Numbered from the stretch's first letter, positions 24,411 to 34,163 are shown. The stretch: DNA of 35,452 nucleotides from Chloroflexota bacterium (GCA_025935415.1 JAICVI010000005.1:1-35452); one strand, 5' to 3'. The notes: generated by a model not told the origin, from the sequence alone. Program-made: numbers and translations.

Positions 24411-24467
24411 GCCCGTCGCTCGTACGGCGAGCGCGGAGCGCACCCGGGATGGGACGATGGTCGACCG

Positions 24468-26153
24468 ATGGAGACCACGGCACCACGGCGAGATTCCGTG
24501 CAGACGATCGCGACGCTCCTCGATCTGCTCGACCACGCGGTGGCGAGATTCGGCGATCGGCCGGTCGTCGCGATCCGGCGCGACGACGACACGATCGACG
24601 CCTGGACCTATCGCGATCTCCAGCGCCGCACCAAGGTCGCTGCATTCCGGCTGCGCGCCCTCGGCCTCCAGCCCGGCGACCGCGTCCTGACCTGGAGCCC
24701 GTCGACGCCGGAGCTGCCGGCGACGTACCTCGGTGCCATGCGCGCGGGCGTGGTCTACGTCCCGCTCGATCTGCGGATGTCCAGGGACGCGGTCGCGGGC
24801 ATCGCCGCGGCCTCGGGTGCGAAGCGGCTCATCGCGGGGACCGGCCGCGACATGCCGGACCCGACCGCGTTCGGTCTCGAGGCGTTTCCCACCACGAATG
24901 TCGAGTACCTGGGAGGCCCGCCCGAAGACGACGCCAGCCTCCCGCCGGACTGGGAGGCCCAGGTCGATGCCTGGCCACGGCCCGGACCGGCTGACCTGGT
25001 GCAGCTGATCTTCACCTCCGGCACGACCGGCGCGCCGAAGGGCGTGATGCTCGCCCACGACAACCTGCTCGCCGCGAACCGCAGCTTCCACAACATCGTG
25101 CCGCCGATGGAGCACCGGATCGTCTCGCTGCTGCCGCTCTCGCACCTCCTGGAGCAGGCGGTCGGCGTCTTCTATGCGATCTCGGTCGGCGCCTCGGTGC
25201 TGTACGTGCGCAGCCGCAACCCGCGGGTCATCTTCGATGCGCTGCGCGAGCATCGCGTGACCTCGATGGTCGTCGTCCCGCAGGTCCTCGACCTGTTCTG
25301 GAGCGCCATCGAGCGCGAGGTCGAGAAGCAGGGCCGCGCGAAGGCCTTCGAACGCCTGCGGTCGATCGCGCGACACCTGCCGATGTCCGCCCGCCGCCTG
25401 GTCTTCCGGCGAGTGCACGCCCAGCTCGGGGGCTCGTTCCGGCTCTTCATGTCCGCCGGCGCCTTCCTGCCGCCCGCGCTGCAGCAGGCCTGGGAGGACC
25501 TGGGCGTCACGGTCCTGCAGGGCTACGGCGCCACCGAGACCGGCACGGGCTCGTCGACGACCCTCACCGACCATGGCCTCGGGACCGTGGGGTATGCGCC
25601 CGAGGGCATCGAGATGCGCCTCGCCGCGGACGGCGAGGTCCAGTTCCGGGGCCCGTCGCTCTTCAAGGGCTACTGGCTGGCGCCCGACCAGACTGCCGCT
25701 GCCTACACCGATGACGGCTGGTACATGACCGGCGACGTGGGGCATCTCGACGCGCGCGGACGCCTCATCCTCTCCGGCCGCAAGCGCGACATGATCGTGC
25801 TGCCGAACGGATTCAACGTCTACCCCGAGGACATCGAGAACGCCCTCCGGATCGCGGGGCTCCGCGACACGGTCGCGCTCGAGACGAAGCCCGGCCGGAT
25901 CGAGGCGATTGTCCTGGCGCCGTCCGCTTCGCCCGTCCGCAATCCCGGCGAAGCGCTCGGTTTCGACCCGGCCGAACCGCCGCCGGCTTTGCGTTCGATG
26001 CTCGATGCCGCGATCAAGGCGGCGAACGCATCGCTCGGCGCGAACCAGCACATCGCCGCCTGGCGCCTCTGGCCCGAGTCGGACTTTCCGCGCACGCACA
26101 CCCTCAAGGTCAAGCGCGACCTCGTTCGCGAGTGGGTGGACGGCCGGGCGTAG
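24468..26153 (+). CDS. AMP-forming acyl-CoA synthetase/ligase
   Basis: 561-aa adenylate-forming enzyme of the long-chain acyl-CoA synthetase (FadD) type: activates a carboxylic acid to acyl-AMP, then thioester. Motifs: P-loop-like TSGTTGAPKGV (about 183-193), GYGATETGTGS, and YMTGDVGHLDARGRLILSGRKRD with NGFNVYPEDIE. The conserved C-terminal lysine is present in TLKVKR (Lys547). Start ATG 24468 gives a normal N-terminus; no SD is obvious. It diverges from the hydrolase gene and converges with the lipoprotein gene with a 6-base gap. Substrate chain length cannot be told from sequence. Confidence 0.92.
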   Translation: METTAPRRDSVQTIATLLDLLDHAVARFGDRPVVAIRRDDDTIDAWTYRDLQRRTKVAAFRLRALGLQPGDRVLTWSPSTPELPATYLGAMRAGVVYVPLDLRMSRDAVAGIAAASGAKRLIAGTGRDMPDPTAFGLEAFPTTNVEYLGGPPEDDASLPPDWEAQVDAWPRPGPADLVQLIFTSGTTGAPKGVMLAHDNLLAANRSFHNIVPPMEHRIVSLLPLSHLLEQAVGVFYAISVGASVLYVRSRNPRVIFDALREHRVTSMVVVPQVLDLFWSAIEREVEKQGRAKAFERLRSIARHLPMSARRLVFRRVHAQLGGSFRLFMSAGAFLPPALQQAWEDLGVTVLQGYGATETGTGSSTTLTDHGLGTVGYAPEGIEMRLAADGEVQFRGPSLFKGYWLAPDQTAAAYTDDGWYMTGDVGHLDARGRLILSGRKRDMIVLPNGFNVYPEDIENALRIAGLRDTVALETKPGRIEAIVLAPSASPVRNPGEALGFDPAEPPPALRSMLDAAIKAANASLGANQHIAAWRLWPESDFPRTHTLKVKRDLVREWVDGRA

Positions 26154-26159
26154 GCGCCG

Positions 26160-26714
26160 CTACGGGGTGACCGGTACCGGCTCCCCGATCTTCGACAGCG
26201 CCTGGGCGATCGTTGCGGTCGCCGGATCCGGCGAGTCGGCCGGGAGCCAGCTGAAGAAGATCACGTTCGATCCGACGACCTGGAGCACGACCTGCGTCCC
26301 GGGAGCGACCTGGATGCCCCCGGTATTGCTGCGCAGGTAGTCCGCATCATCCTTCGCGGCGGCCAGCGCGGCGTCCGGGGAGGCGAGGGCGTAGATCACG
26401 ACCAGCGCCGGGTCCGGGTCCCGCTGGAGCGGCGCCTCGATGACCGACCGAGGTGCCGCGGCAAGCAACGGCCCCTCCGCCGGTCGGTACGGGCGGACCG
26501 AGTCCTGGGGCTGGAGGCCGACCGCACCGAGCGCCTGGACGACCTGTTGCCTCGCCGCCGCGGTGGCGTCACCGGCGGGCTGCGGCGTCGAGCCGATCGG
26601 CGGGAACGTCGTCGTCACGCCGGCGCAGCCGCTCAGCAGCGCTGCGGCGGCGAGGATGGCCGCCAGGAGCGCTCGCCGCTCGCCGCTCGCTGGTGCGCCC
26701 GGCGTGGGGATCAT
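26160..26714 (-). CDS. Putative lipoprotein, 184 aa
   Basis: ATG 26714 overlaps the HIT stop as ATGA. An N-terminal signal (about residues 12-30) ends with the lipobox LLSGC, so Cys at about 31 would be lipidated and the protein anchored outside the membrane. The mature part begins with a Thr/Pro/Gln-rich linker and continues with a compact domain of about 130 residues with no recognised family and no further cysteines. It converges on the acyl-CoA synthetase gene. Confidence 0.75.
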   Translation of the reverse strand: MIPTPGAPASGERRALLAAILAAAALLSGCAGVTTTFPPIGSTPQPAGDATAAARQQVVQALGAVGLQPQDSVRPYRPAEGPLLAAAPRSVIEAPLQRDPDPALVVIYALASPDAALAAAKDDADYLRSNTGGIQVAPGTQVVLQVVGSNVIFFSWLPADSPDPATATIAQALSKIGEPVPVTP

Positions 26715-27073
26715 CCCGGCGGCCAGCTGAAGCGCCGCCCGCCCATCAGGTGGAAGTGCAGGTGGTCGACCGACTGCCCGCCCCACTCGCCGATGTTCGT
26801 GACGATGCGGTAGCCGCCGTCGGCGATGCCCTCGGATCTCGCGATCTCCGCGGCGCTGGCAAAGATCCGGCCGAGCAGCCCGGCGTCGTCCTCGGTGAGC
26901 TTCGCGGCCGACGCGATGTGGTCGCGCGGTACGAGCAGGACGTGGGTTGGCGAGCGCGGCGCGATGTCCCGGAAGGCGATCAGGAGGTCGTCCTCGAAGA
27001 CCCGCGTCGATGGGATCTCGTCCGCGACGATCCGGCAGAACAGGCAGCTCGGATCTCGCGGCCGGCTGCTCAC
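26711..27073 (-). CDS. HIT-family nucleotide hydrolase/transferase
   Basis: 120-aa Hint-type protein. CLFCRIVADEIPSTRVFEDD matches the HIT N-terminus with the C-x2-C pair, and DHLHFHLMGGR contains the His-x-His-x-His triad whose middle/last His attacks phosphoramidates. Start is GTG 27073, overlapping the preceding gene's stop (GTGA). Expected activity: purine nucleoside phosphoramidase, in the cytoplasm. Confidence 0.93.
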   Translation of the reverse strand: MSSRPRDPSCLFCRIVADEIPSTRVFEDDLLIAFRDIAPRSPTHVLLVPRDHIASAAKLTEDDAGLLGRIFASAAEIARSEGIADGGYRIVTNIGEWGGQSVDHLHFHLMGGRRFSWPPG

Positions 27074-27534
27074 CAGAGGGCCGGCTTCGTGCTCATGAGG
27101 AAGCCGATGGTACCGACGAGCCCGGCCATGACGTACGAGATGTAGCGCTGCCGGCGGGCCAGCAGCGGCCACCGCGGATCGCTCTCCGCGCGGAGCCCGA
27201 TGAGGCCACGGAGGCGCGGCACCTGCACGAAGTACGCGAGGCCGAGGTTGAGGGCGTAGATGACCAGGGCCACCACGAGCCAGGGCTGCTCCAGCATCCG
27301 GAACCCGACGCTGCCCAGCAGTCCCAGACCCGTGATCGCGAGCCCGACGCCGATCCAGAGCGTCCCTCGCGACTGCAGCGCGAGCAGGAACCGGACGAGC
27401 CGACCCGAGCCGTCCGGCCTGAGCGAGCCGCGCCGCGAGCGGAAGGCAAAGGGCAGCAGGAACGACGGCAGGAACAGTGCGAGCGCCAGCGCGATGTGCG
27501 CGATGAGCAGGATCGGGAAAAGAACGGGAGGCAC
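27070..27534 (-). CDS. Membrane protein, DUF2269-like, 154 aa
   Basis: Four hydrophobic segments (about 5-30, 57-77, 83-105 and 130-147) with a basic loop after the first (RSRRGSLRPDGSGR). Layout and charge pattern resemble DUF2269 membrane proteins, though I make this assignment only tentatively. Start GTG 27534; overlaps the HIT gene as GTGA. It follows prmA by 44 bases. Confidence 0.7.
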   Translation of the reverse strand: MPPVLFPILLIAHIALALALFLPSFLLPFAFRSRRGSLRPDGSGRLVRFLLALQSRGTLWIGVGLAITGLGLLGSVGFRMLEQPWLVVALVIYALNLGLAYFVQVPRLRGLIGLRAESDPRWPLLARRQRYISYVMAGLVGTIGFLMSTKPALW

Positions 27535-27578
27535 GTCGAAATTGTAGGTGGGGAGGTGGGACTTCCCGAATCCCGGGG

Positions 27579-28535
27579 CTACTCCCGCACGCCCTCCAGC
27601 GCGACCCAGTCGGACTCCTGCCAGCGACCGAACAGCCGGACGCCGGCGGCCTCGAGGGCCGCTCGCACATCGGCCTCGCGATCCTTGAAGATCCCCGAGG
27701 CGAGGAGCGTGCCGCCCGGGGCCAGCTCGTCGACGATCGGCCGGGCCAGCTCGACCAGGATCCCGGCGATGAGGTTGCCGACGACGGTGTCGAACGGGCC
27801 TTCATCGGTGGGCACGGAGCCTTCACGGGCCCGGATGCGCTTGCCGACCCGGTTGTGCCGGGCATTGGCCTCGGTCGCCTCGATCGCGATCGGGTCGATG
27901 TCAACGCCGAGGACCCGCGTGGCCCCGAGCTTGATTGCAGCGATGGCCAGGATTCCCGAGCCGACGCCGACGTCGAGCATCCGCCCGAGCGGCCCGCGCT
28001 CTGCCCGGGCCTCGATCGCCTCGAGCGCCAGCCGTGTCGTCGGGTGGAGGCCCGTGCCGAAGGCCATCCCCGGGTCCAGGTCGATGACCACCTCGTCGCC
28101 GGTGCGATGGTGCTTCCGCCAGGACGGCTTCACGACGAGGCGCCTGCCGAGATGGAGCACGTGGAAATGCTCCTTCCACGATTCCGCCCAGTCCGCCTCG
28201 TCGACCTCGCGTGTCCGGAGCTCGCCGATCGGGCGCAGGCCGAAGGCCTGCAGGTGACCGAGCGCCTCGGAGGCGGTCGCCGCCGCTCGCGCGCCCTCGG
28301 CGGCGTCGCGAGCCGGCACGTAGGCGCGAATCGTCGCTGGCCGGCTCGGATCCACACGCGCGCCGAGCCCATCCTCGACCAGCTCGAAGCCGGGTTCCAC
28401 GCTCACGCCTCCCGGCGCGACCCGGTTGAGAATCTCGCTGATCGCCTCGACGGCCTCGGTGTCGGCCTCGACGGAGAGCTCGAGCCAGACAGCCCCGCGC
28501 TGGCGCTTCGGTGGCGGTGGCGGTCTCGGGATCAA
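27579..28535 (-). CDS. prmA: Ribosomal protein L11 methyltransferase
   Basis: SAM-dependent methyltransferase that trimethylates ribosomal protein uL11. 318 aa. An N-terminal L11-recognition domain is followed by [16 protein letters not shown], motif [15 protein letters not shown], the acidic LGVDIDPIA, and [10 protein letters not shown] (the NxxA-type motif). Start is TTG 28535, its TGA overlapped by the dnaJ stop (TTGA). Together with dnaJ this is a common pairing in bacteria. Confidence 0.93.
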   Translation of the reverse strand: MIPRPPPPPKRQRGAVWLELSVEADTEAVEAISEILNRVAPGGVSVEPGFELVEDGLGARVDPSRPATIRAYVPARDAAEGARAAATASEALGHLQAFGLRPIGELRTREVDEADWAESWKEHFHVLHLGRRLVVKPSWRKHHRTGDEVVIDLDPGMAFGTGLHPTTRLALEAIEARAERGPLGRMLDVGVGSGILAIAAIKLGATRVLGVDIDPIAIEATEANARHNRVGKRIRAREGSVPTDEGPFDTVVGNLIAGILVELARPIVDELAPGGTLLASGIFKDREADVRAALEAAGVRLFGRWQESDWVALEGVRE

Positions 28536-29788
28536 GCCGCGGTGCCGTCCTCGACGTTGCCCGAGGCGGGGGTGCCGGCACCGGGGGCGGCGGCACCGGG
28601 CGTGCCCGCGGTGGTGGTGCCCGCGGTGGTGGTGCCCGCGATCGCGCCGCCGTCAGAATCCGCGGAAGCCGCGCGGCGGCCCTTGGCGCGCTTCGGCGGC
28701 GGCTTCTTGCCGATGACGCGGTCGAAGATCCCCGCCTGCGCGGAGACGATCTCATCGGAGGCGTCGGCATACGCCTCGAGTGCGGCGCGCTGCTCCCGCG
28801 AGAGTCGCTGCGGGACCTCGATGTCGACGAGGACATGGAGATCCCCGCGCTGACCGGAGCGCCGCAGGTACGGCACGCCACGCCCGCGAAGCCGGATCTC
28901 GGTGCCGGGCTGCGTGCCCGCCTTGACCTCGACGGACTCCTCGCCCTCGACGGTCGGCACGAGGATGGTCGTGCCGAGCGCCGCCTGCGCGATGCCCACC
29001 GAGGCCTCGTAGATGAGCTCCGTCCCCTCGCGCTTGAGCGCCGGGTGCGGTGCGACGTGGACGGCGACGTAGAGCGACCCGGCGGGTCCACCCCGCGGAC
29101 CCGCCTCGCCCTCGTTCGCGAGCCTGATCTGGTGCCCCTCATCGATCCCGGCCGGGATCGTCACCTGCAGGGTCCGTCGCCGCTCGACACGGCCCTCGCC
29201 CCGACACGTGTCGCACGGGCTCTCGACGATCTTGCCGTCGCCGCGACAGCGCGGGCACGTCGTGACGTTGATCATCTGGCCGAGCATCGTCTGGCGGACG
29301 CCCCGGACCTCGCCGCGGCCGTTGCACTGCGGGCAGGTGATCGGGGTGGTGCCGGGCTTCGCCCCGTTCCCGCCGCAGGTGTCGCACCGGGCAAGCACCG
29401 GGAACTCGATCTCCTTCATCGTCCCGAGGATCGCCTCCTCGAAGGTGATGCGGAGGTCGTACCGGAGATCGGAGCCCGCCGCCGGCCGCCCGCGCCGCCC
29501 GGCGCCCGCGGCGGCAGCGCCGAAGAACGCGTCGAAGATGTCCGCGAACCCGCCGAATCCCGGGCCGCCCTCGGCGCCGACCGTCCCGAACAGGTCATAG
29601 CGCTGCCGCCGTTCGGGATCGGACAGCACCTGGTAGGCCTCGTTGATCTCCTTGAAGCGCACGGCCGCGTCCGGCTCCTGGTTGACGTCCGGATGCCACT
29701 GCTGCGCCAGGCGCCGGTAGGCCTTCTTGATGTCGGAATCCGAGGCGCCGCGCTCGACCCCGAGCGTGACGTAGTAGTCGACTGCCAT
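28532..29788 (-). CDS. dnaJ: Chaperone DnaJ (type I)
   Basis: Co-chaperone of DnaK. J-domain at 4-66 with HPD (32-34), short Gly/Phe region, four CxxCxGxG zinc-finger repeats ([32 protein letters not shown]), then the C-terminal substrate domains. After about residue 360 a Lys-rich patch ([12 protein letters not shown]) and a Thr/Ala/Gly/Pro tail follow, encoded partly by two perfect 15-bp repeats (28606-28635); such a tail is not typical. ATG 29788 is 9 bases after a TAGACT box. It heads the dnaJ-prmA-membrane-HIT-lipoprotein operon. No grpE or dnaK in the window. Confidence 0.95.
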   Translation of the reverse strand: MAVDYYVTLGVERGASDSDIKKAYRRLAQQWHPDVNQEPDAAVRFKEINEAYQVLSDPERRQRYDLFGTVGAEGGPGFGGFADIFDAFFGAAAAGAGRRGRPAAGSDLRYDLRITFEEAILGTMKEIEFPVLARCDTCGGNGAKPGTTPITCPQCNGRGEVRGVRQTMLGQMINVTTCPRCRGDGKIVESPCDTCRGEGRVERRRTLQVTIPAGIDEGHQIRLANEGEAGPRGGPAGSLYVAVHVAPHPALKREGTELIYEASVGIAQAALGTTILVPTVEGEESVEVKAGTQPGTEIRLRGRGVPYLRRSGQRGDLHVLVDIEVPQRLSREQRAALEAYADASDEIVSAQAGIFDRVIGKKPPPKRAKGRRAASADSDGGAIAGTTTAGTTTAGTPGAAAPGAGTPASGNVEDGTAA

Positions 29789-29797
29789 CGACCCGGA

Positions 29798-29823
29798 AGT
29801 CTACGGTCGAACCGCCGTACGAT
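29798..29823. promoter_or_regulatory. Divergent -10 boxes between dnaJ and deacetylase
   Basis: TAGACT on the minus strand (29798-29803) points at dnaJ with 9-base spacing; TACGAT on the plus strand (29818-29823) lies 6 bases before the deacetylase ATG. Only 41 bp separate the two start codons, so both transcripts would be leaderless or nearly so. No CIRCE/HrcA element is present. Confidence 0.45.
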
Positions 29824-29829
29824 GGCCGC

Positions 29830-30675
29830 ATGGGCGATCCCGAAGCTGCTCCCCTGCCCCGCCTGACCGTCGCGCTCACGTTCGACCACGACTCGCTCTC
29901 CGACGGCATCCGGCGCGGCGACTCGCTGGTGAAGCTCTCGCATGCCGAGTTCGGGCATCGGGTGGGCGTGCCGCGGATCCTCGAGCTGCTGGCCCGGGAG
30001 GGCATCCCGGCGAGCTGGTTCGTGCCCGGCGCGACGCTCGATCTCTACCCGGAGGATGCCGAGGCGATTCTCGCGGCAGGCCACGAGCTCGCGAGCCATG
30101 GCTGGTATCACGAGGACTTCGCGGAGCTCTCCCCGGACGAGCAGCGCGGGATTCTTGATCGCTCGGTTGCGGCCGTTCGCAGGATCACCGGCGCGGCACC
30201 GCGAGGGTTCCGGGCGCCGTACTGGGCCCTCGGGAGCGAGACCCTGGGGCTGGTCGAGGACGCGGGCTACGACTACGACTCGTCGCTGCAGGCGGACGAC
30301 TACCGCGTCTACCGCGTCCGGCGCGGGGATCGCCACTCCATGACGGAGGGCTCGACCTTCGGCCCGGAGGGCCGCCTCCTCGAGGTACCGGGCTACTGGG
30401 CGATGGACGACTGGCCCTACTTCGAGCCAGGAGATGCCGGCCGGGACGGCCTCTCGGCGCCCTCGCGCGTGCTGGAGATCTGGACCGCCGAGCTTCGCTA
30501 CGCCTACGCCCATGCGCCGGGCGGCCTGGTCACGATCACGATGCACCCCGAGTGCATCGGACGCGGCCATCGGATGGCCATGCTCGAGCAGCTCATCGCC
30601 GAGGCGAAGTCCCTGGAGGGCGTCGCGTTCGACCGCCTGGACCGGTACCTCGACCGCTGGAGCGCGATCGCCTAG
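29830..30675 (+). CDS. Polysaccharide deacetylase (NodB-like), PuuE/imidase type
   Basis: 281-aa carbohydrate esterase family 4-like enzyme. Motif 1 is TFDHD (17-21) rather than TFDDG; His85 and His90 in [12 protein letters not shown] form the metal site, GFRAPYW (126-132) is motif 3, and [13 protein letters not shown] near the end supplies a late His motif. This combination occurs in allantoinase/imidase-like and some peptidoglycan deacetylases. No signal peptide, so action is probably cytosolic. ATG 29830 is preceded by a TACGAT box. Its stop overlaps the opposite-strand glycosylase stop at CTAG. Confidence 0.85.
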   Translation: MGDPEAAPLPRLTVALTFDHDSLSDGIRRGDSLVKLSHAEFGHRVGVPRILELLAREGIPASWFVPGATLDLYPEDAEAILAAGHELASHGWYHEDFAELSPDEQRGILDRSVAAVRRITGAAPRGFRAPYWALGSETLGLVEDAGYDYDSSLQADDYRVYRVRRGDRHSMTEGSTFGPEGRLLEVPGYWAMDDWPYFEPGDAGRDGLSAPSRVLEIWTAELRYAYAHAPGGLVTITMHPECIGRGHRMAMLEQLIAEAKSLEGVAFDRLDRYLDRWSAIA

Positions 30676-31436
30676 CCCGGCTGGTCGCCGGCCAGCGCGG
30701 TTGCGCGACGGAAGATCGCGTCGAGCATCTCCCGCGTGAGCCGCCCGGTGAAGGTGTTCTGCTGACTCACGTGGTAGCTGCCGAGGAGCGTCCAGCGGTC
30801 GATCCGGACCTCGGCCCCGTGCCCGAACCTCGGCTGCGGCCGTGGAATCTCCGCCCCGAGCGCGGCGAACGTCCGCAGCGCGGATGCCCAGGCGAAGCCG
30901 CCGAGCGCCACGACGACGCGAAGCCGATCCAGTGCCGCAACTTCGCGGACGAGGTACGGGAAGCAGTTGTCCCGTTCCGATGGCAGCGGCTTGTTGTCAG
31001 GAGGCGCGGACTTCACCGGCGCTGTCACCCAGAGGTCGATCGCCTCGAGCCCATCGCCGCGGCGCTCGCTCGTGGACCGGTTTGCCAGCCCGGCGGCGTG
31101 CAGCGCCGGCCACAGGAAGTCGCCGCTCGCGTCGCCCGTGAAGACGCGTCCCGTGCGGTTGCCACCGTTGGCAGCGGGCGCGAGCCCGAGCAGCAGGATC
31201 CGGGCCTCGGGATCGCCGAACCCCGGCACGGCCCGGCCCCAGTAGTCCTGGTCACGAAATCGCGCGACCTTTTCGCGCGCGACCCGCTCGCGCCACTCGA
31301 CCAGCCGCGGGCAGCGCCGACACTCGATGACATCGGCCTCGATCGCGGCCAACGCCGCAGCTCGGGCCGCGCTGGCGATCGGTAGCCTCGACTCGTCAGC
31401 AACAGCGGCGCTGGCTCCGATCCTGCGAGGTCGCAC
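30672..31436 (-). CDS. Uracil-DNA glycosylase, family 5 (UDGb)
   Basis: 254-aa glycosylase that removes uracil (and related bases) from DNA. Motif 1 is [25 protein letters not shown], without the Asp/Asn water-activator at the family-4 position, and motif 2 is [14 protein letters not shown], both characteristic of UDGb. Family members bind a 4Fe-4S cluster by four Cys. Here Cys39, Cys42 and Cys158 are in place, but the third position ([10 protein letters not shown]) is Ser143 rather than the usual Cys. GTG 31436 follows the permease gene by 26 bases. Last gene of the ABC operon. Confidence 0.9.
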   Translation of the reverse strand: MRPRRIGASAAVADESRLPIASAARAAALAAIEADVIECRRCPRLVEWRERVAREKVARFRDQDYWGRAVPGFGDPEARILLLGLAPAANGGNRTGRVFTGDASGDFLWPALHAAGLANRSTSERRGDGLEAIDLWVTAPVKSAPPDNKPLPSERDNCFPYLVREVAALDRLRVVVALGGFAWASALRTFAALGAEIPRPQPRFGHGAEVRIDRWTLLGSYHVSQQNTFTGRLTREMLDAIFRRATALAGDQPG

Positions 31437-31462
31437 GTCCCCCCAGCCTGCGGTAGCCGGCG

Positions 31463-32263
31463 CTACTTGAGCAGCAGCTTGTCGAGCCGCCTGGACACGA
31501 TCGACAGCCCCACCAGCCCCATCACGAGCAGATAGGCCACGTGGACGACCGTCTCCGGGCCGATCACGCCGACGGTCAGACCTCGGAGGAGGTCCACGCC
31601 CTGGTAGAGCGGCGTGAGCTGGACGACGATGCGAAGGCCCTCGGGCAGCGAGTCGAGCGGGAAGAACGTGCCGCTGAACAGGAACATCGGCAGGATCACG
31701 AGCTGGATCAGGTCGAAGTCCTGCCAGGTCTTCATGAACGAGGTCGCTGCCATGCCGACGGCAGCGAAGGCGAAGCCGATCAGCAGCGCGCCCGGCAGCG
31801 TGAGCAGGATCAACGGCGACCGGGCGAGCCCGAAGAGGACCATCACCACGAGAAACCCGATCGTGTACAGCGCGCCGCGGATCAGCGCCCATCCGAGCTC
31901 GCCGAGGGAGATGTCGCCGGGCGACATCGGCGTCGTGAGGATCGAGGCGAAGGTCTTGTCGTAGTTGAGCTTGAAGAAGAAGTTGAAGGTGCTCTCGGTG
32001 ATCGCGCCGTTCATCGAAGACGCGGCGAGCAGCGCGGGCGCCACGAACAGGGCGTACGGGATGGTCTGGCCGCCCGGCCCGACCACGTCGCCGACCAGCC
32101 GGCCGAGCCCGAACCCGATCGAGAGCAGGTAGAAGAACGGCTCGAAGAAGCCCGAGAAGAGCATCAGCCAGCCGTGCTTGTACACGAGCAGGTTGCGCTC
32201 GATCATCCGGAGCGCTCGCCGGCTCCCGAAGGCGAAGAGCGGCGTGATCCGCAGCGCCATCAC
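31463..32263 (-). CDS. ABC-2 type exporter permease 2
   Basis: 266-aa permease with about six membrane segments and no ATPase. Tail region [16 protein letters not shown] and [18 protein letters not shown] are typical of the ABC-2/DrrB/NodJ permease family. Start GTG 32263 (or ATG 32260), 13 bases after permease 1. It pairs with the preceding permease, likely as a heterodimer. Substrate unknown. Confidence 0.9.
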   Translation of the reverse strand: MMALRITPLFAFGSRRALRMIERNLLVYKHGWLMLFSGFFEPFFYLLSIGFGLGRLVGDVVGPGGQTIPYALFVAPALLAASSMNGAITESTFNFFFKLNYDKTFASILTTPMSPGDISLGELGWALIRGALYTIGFLVVMVLFGLARSPLILLTLPGALLIGFAFAAVGMAATSFMKTWQDFDLIQLVILPMFLFSGTFFPLDSLPEGLRIVVQLTPLYQGVDLLRGLTVGVIGPETVVHVAYLLVMGLVGLSIVSRRLDKLLLK

Positions 32264-32276
32264 CGTCGCACCGCCT

Positions 32277-33122
32277 CTAGCCCCGCACCAACCGGGCCTC
32301 GAACGTGCGCGCCGCGAAGGCCGCGCCGGTGCCCGCCAACGCGACCAGCACGCCGATGTGGATGGTGAACAGCAGCGGGTCGCGCCCGACCGTATCCAGC
32401 ATCAGCATCCGGCAGGCATCGACCCCATGCCACAACGGCGAGACCCAGGCGATCGGACGGACGATCTCCGGCAGGTTCTCGATCGGGTAGAAGGTGCCGC
32501 TGAACAGGAACAGCGGCGTGATCCCGAATCGGAAGATCGCGGCGAACTTGTCCGGTGTGCGCTGCGTCGCCGTGAACGCCATGAGCGGGGTGGAGAAGCT
32601 CAGGCCCGTCAGCACGGCGACCGGGATCGCGAGCACCAGCAGCGGCGATCGGGATGCGCCAAAGCCGACGATGACGATCGCGAAGACCGTCGCGATCAGC
32701 GTCAGGCGGAGCGCGATCCAGACGATGTTGCCGTAGGCGATGTCGGCGGCACGGATCGGCGTGGCGAACATCGCGTGGAAGATCTTGTTCCACTGCAGCC
32801 CGCCGAGGATGGGGAAGGCCGCCTCGAACGAGCCGGCCTGCATGACCGTCGCGGCCAACAGTCCCGGCGCCAGGAACTGGAGATAGGTGAGCCCCTCCAG
32901 GGTCGGGTCAGGGTTCTGGTCGACGTAGCCGCCGAGCCCGAGGCCCATGGCCGTCAGGAACAGCAGGGGCACGCCGAAGCTCGCGAACAGGCTCGCCCGG
33001 AAGGTCCGGCGGTAGAGCATCGCCCGGTGCTCGATGACCCGGCCGATCGTCGACCAGCTCGGCGCGAGCGGCGGCACGCGACCAATGCCGGCAGGCTCCC
33101 GCGCATCCAGGAACGACGACAC
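32277..33122 (-). CDS. ABC-2 type exporter permease 1
   Basis: 281-aa permease with an N-terminal cytosolic lead of about 40 residues and about six membrane segments. FLFSGTFYPIENLPE and WVSPLWHGVDACRML parallel the second permease, showing that the two are paralogues. Start GTG 33122, 12 bases after the ATPase gene. Relatives export drugs, polyketides or lipo-oligosaccharides (NodJ-like). Confidence 0.9.
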   Translation of the reverse strand: MSSFLDAREPAGIGRVPPLAPSWSTIGRVIEHRAMLYRRTFRASLFASFGVPLLFLTAMGLGLGGYVDQNPDPTLEGLTYLQFLAPGLLAATVMQAGSFEAAFPILGGLQWNKIFHAMFATPIRAADIAYGNIVWIALRLTLIATVFAIVIVGFGASRSPLLVLAIPVAVLTGLSFSTPLMAFTATQRTPDKFAAIFRFGITPLFLFSGTFYPIENLPEIVRPIAWVSPLWHGVDACRMLMLDTVGRDPLLFTIHIGVLVALAGTGAAFAARTFEARLVRG

Positions 33123-33134
33123 TCGATCGATTTC

Positions 33135-34139
33135 CTAGTCGACCAGCGAGCGGCCGGTCAGCCGGAGGAACACGTCTTCCAGGGTCGAGCGGCGAACGAG
33201 GACCGCCTCCGGATGGATCCCGCGCTCCCGAGCTGCCATCACCACCTCCTCGCCGTCGTCGGCGTAGAGCAGCACGCGATCCGGAAGCTTCTCGATCCTC
33301 GAGGCCAGACCGTCCAGCTTCCCGTCCAGCGTCTCCTGGACGCCCGGCAGGAAGCGGAACTCCGCCACTTCCCTGGTGGAATAGCGCTGGATGAGCTGCT
33401 GCGGCGAGCCCTCGGCGACGATCTTCGCCTTGTCCATGACCACGAGCCGGTCGCAGAGCTGCTCCGCCTCGTCCATGTAGTGGGTCGTCAGGACGAGGGT
33501 CACGCCGCGCTGCTTGAGGCGGTAGAGGCGATCCCAGAGCAGGTGGCGGGCCTGCGGGTCCAGGCCCGTGGTCGGCTCGTCGAGGAGCATCAGGCTCGGC
33601 TCGTTGATGAGCGACCGGGCGATGGTGAGGCGCCGCTTCATGCCGCCGCTGAGCGGCTCCACGAGATCCTTGCCCCGATCCGCGAGCTGCACGAAGTCCA
33701 GGAGCTCGTCGGCGCGGCGGGCGCATTCCTCGCGGGGCAGCCCGAAGTACCGGCCGTAGATCAGGAGGTTTTCCCGGACCGTCAGCTCGTTGTCGAGGGT
33801 GTCCTGCTGCGGCACGACCCCGAGCCGTGACCGGATCTGCGGCCCCTGCCGCCGTGGGTCCATGTCGAGGATCCGCAGCTCGCCATCGCTCACCGGTGAG
33901 GTGCAGCCGATCATCCGCATGGTCGACGTCTTCCCTGCGCCGTTCGGGCCGAGGAAGCCGAAGGCCTCGCCGGGCGCGACCTCGAAATCGATGCCGTCCA
34001 CGGCGGTGAAGTCGTCGAACCGCTTCGTCAGGCCGCGCGCGGAGATGAGCGGTGGGGCGCTCGCGCGGGCTGCGGGCCTGGACGCGCCGAGCGCCTCCTC
34101 GACCGCCGGCGTGGGCTCGGTCGCGAGGGAGTCGTGCAT
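33135..34139 (-). CDS. ABC transporter ATP-binding protein, DrrA/NodI type
   Basis: 334-aa nucleotide-binding subunit. Walker A GPNGAGKT (64-71), Q-loop GVVPQQD, signature LSGGM (163-167), Walker B LLDEPT (185-190) and H-loop LTTHYMDEAEQL. A C-terminal domain of about 85 residues, typical of DrrA/NodI proteins, follows. Start ATG 34139 is preceded by TAGGAT (34149-34154) at 9-base spacing. First gene of the exporter operon with two permeases and a glycosylase. Confidence 0.93.
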   Translation of the reverse strand: MHDSLATEPTPAVEEALGASRPAARASAPPLISARGLTKRFDDFTAVDGIDFEVAPGEAFGFLGPNGAGKTSTMRMIGCTSPVSDGELRILDMDPRRQGPQIRSRLGVVPQQDTLDNELTVRENLLIYGRYFGLPREECARRADELLDFVQLADRGKDLVEPLSGGMKRRLTIARSLINEPSLMLLDEPTTGLDPQARHLLWDRLYRLKQRGVTLVLTTHYMDEAEQLCDRLVVMDKAKIVAEGSPQQLIQRYSTREVAEFRFLPGVQETLDGKLDGLASRIEKLPDRVLLYADDGEEVVMAARERGIHPEAVLVRRSTLEDVFLRLTGRSLVD

Positions 34140-34163
34140 GGGCGGCGAATCCTAGCCGCGACC

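Noticed and set aside
29789-29829. CIRCE heat-shock operator before dnaJ
   Set aside because: The 41-bp gap lacks the TTAGCACTC-N9-GAGTGCTAA inverted repeat.
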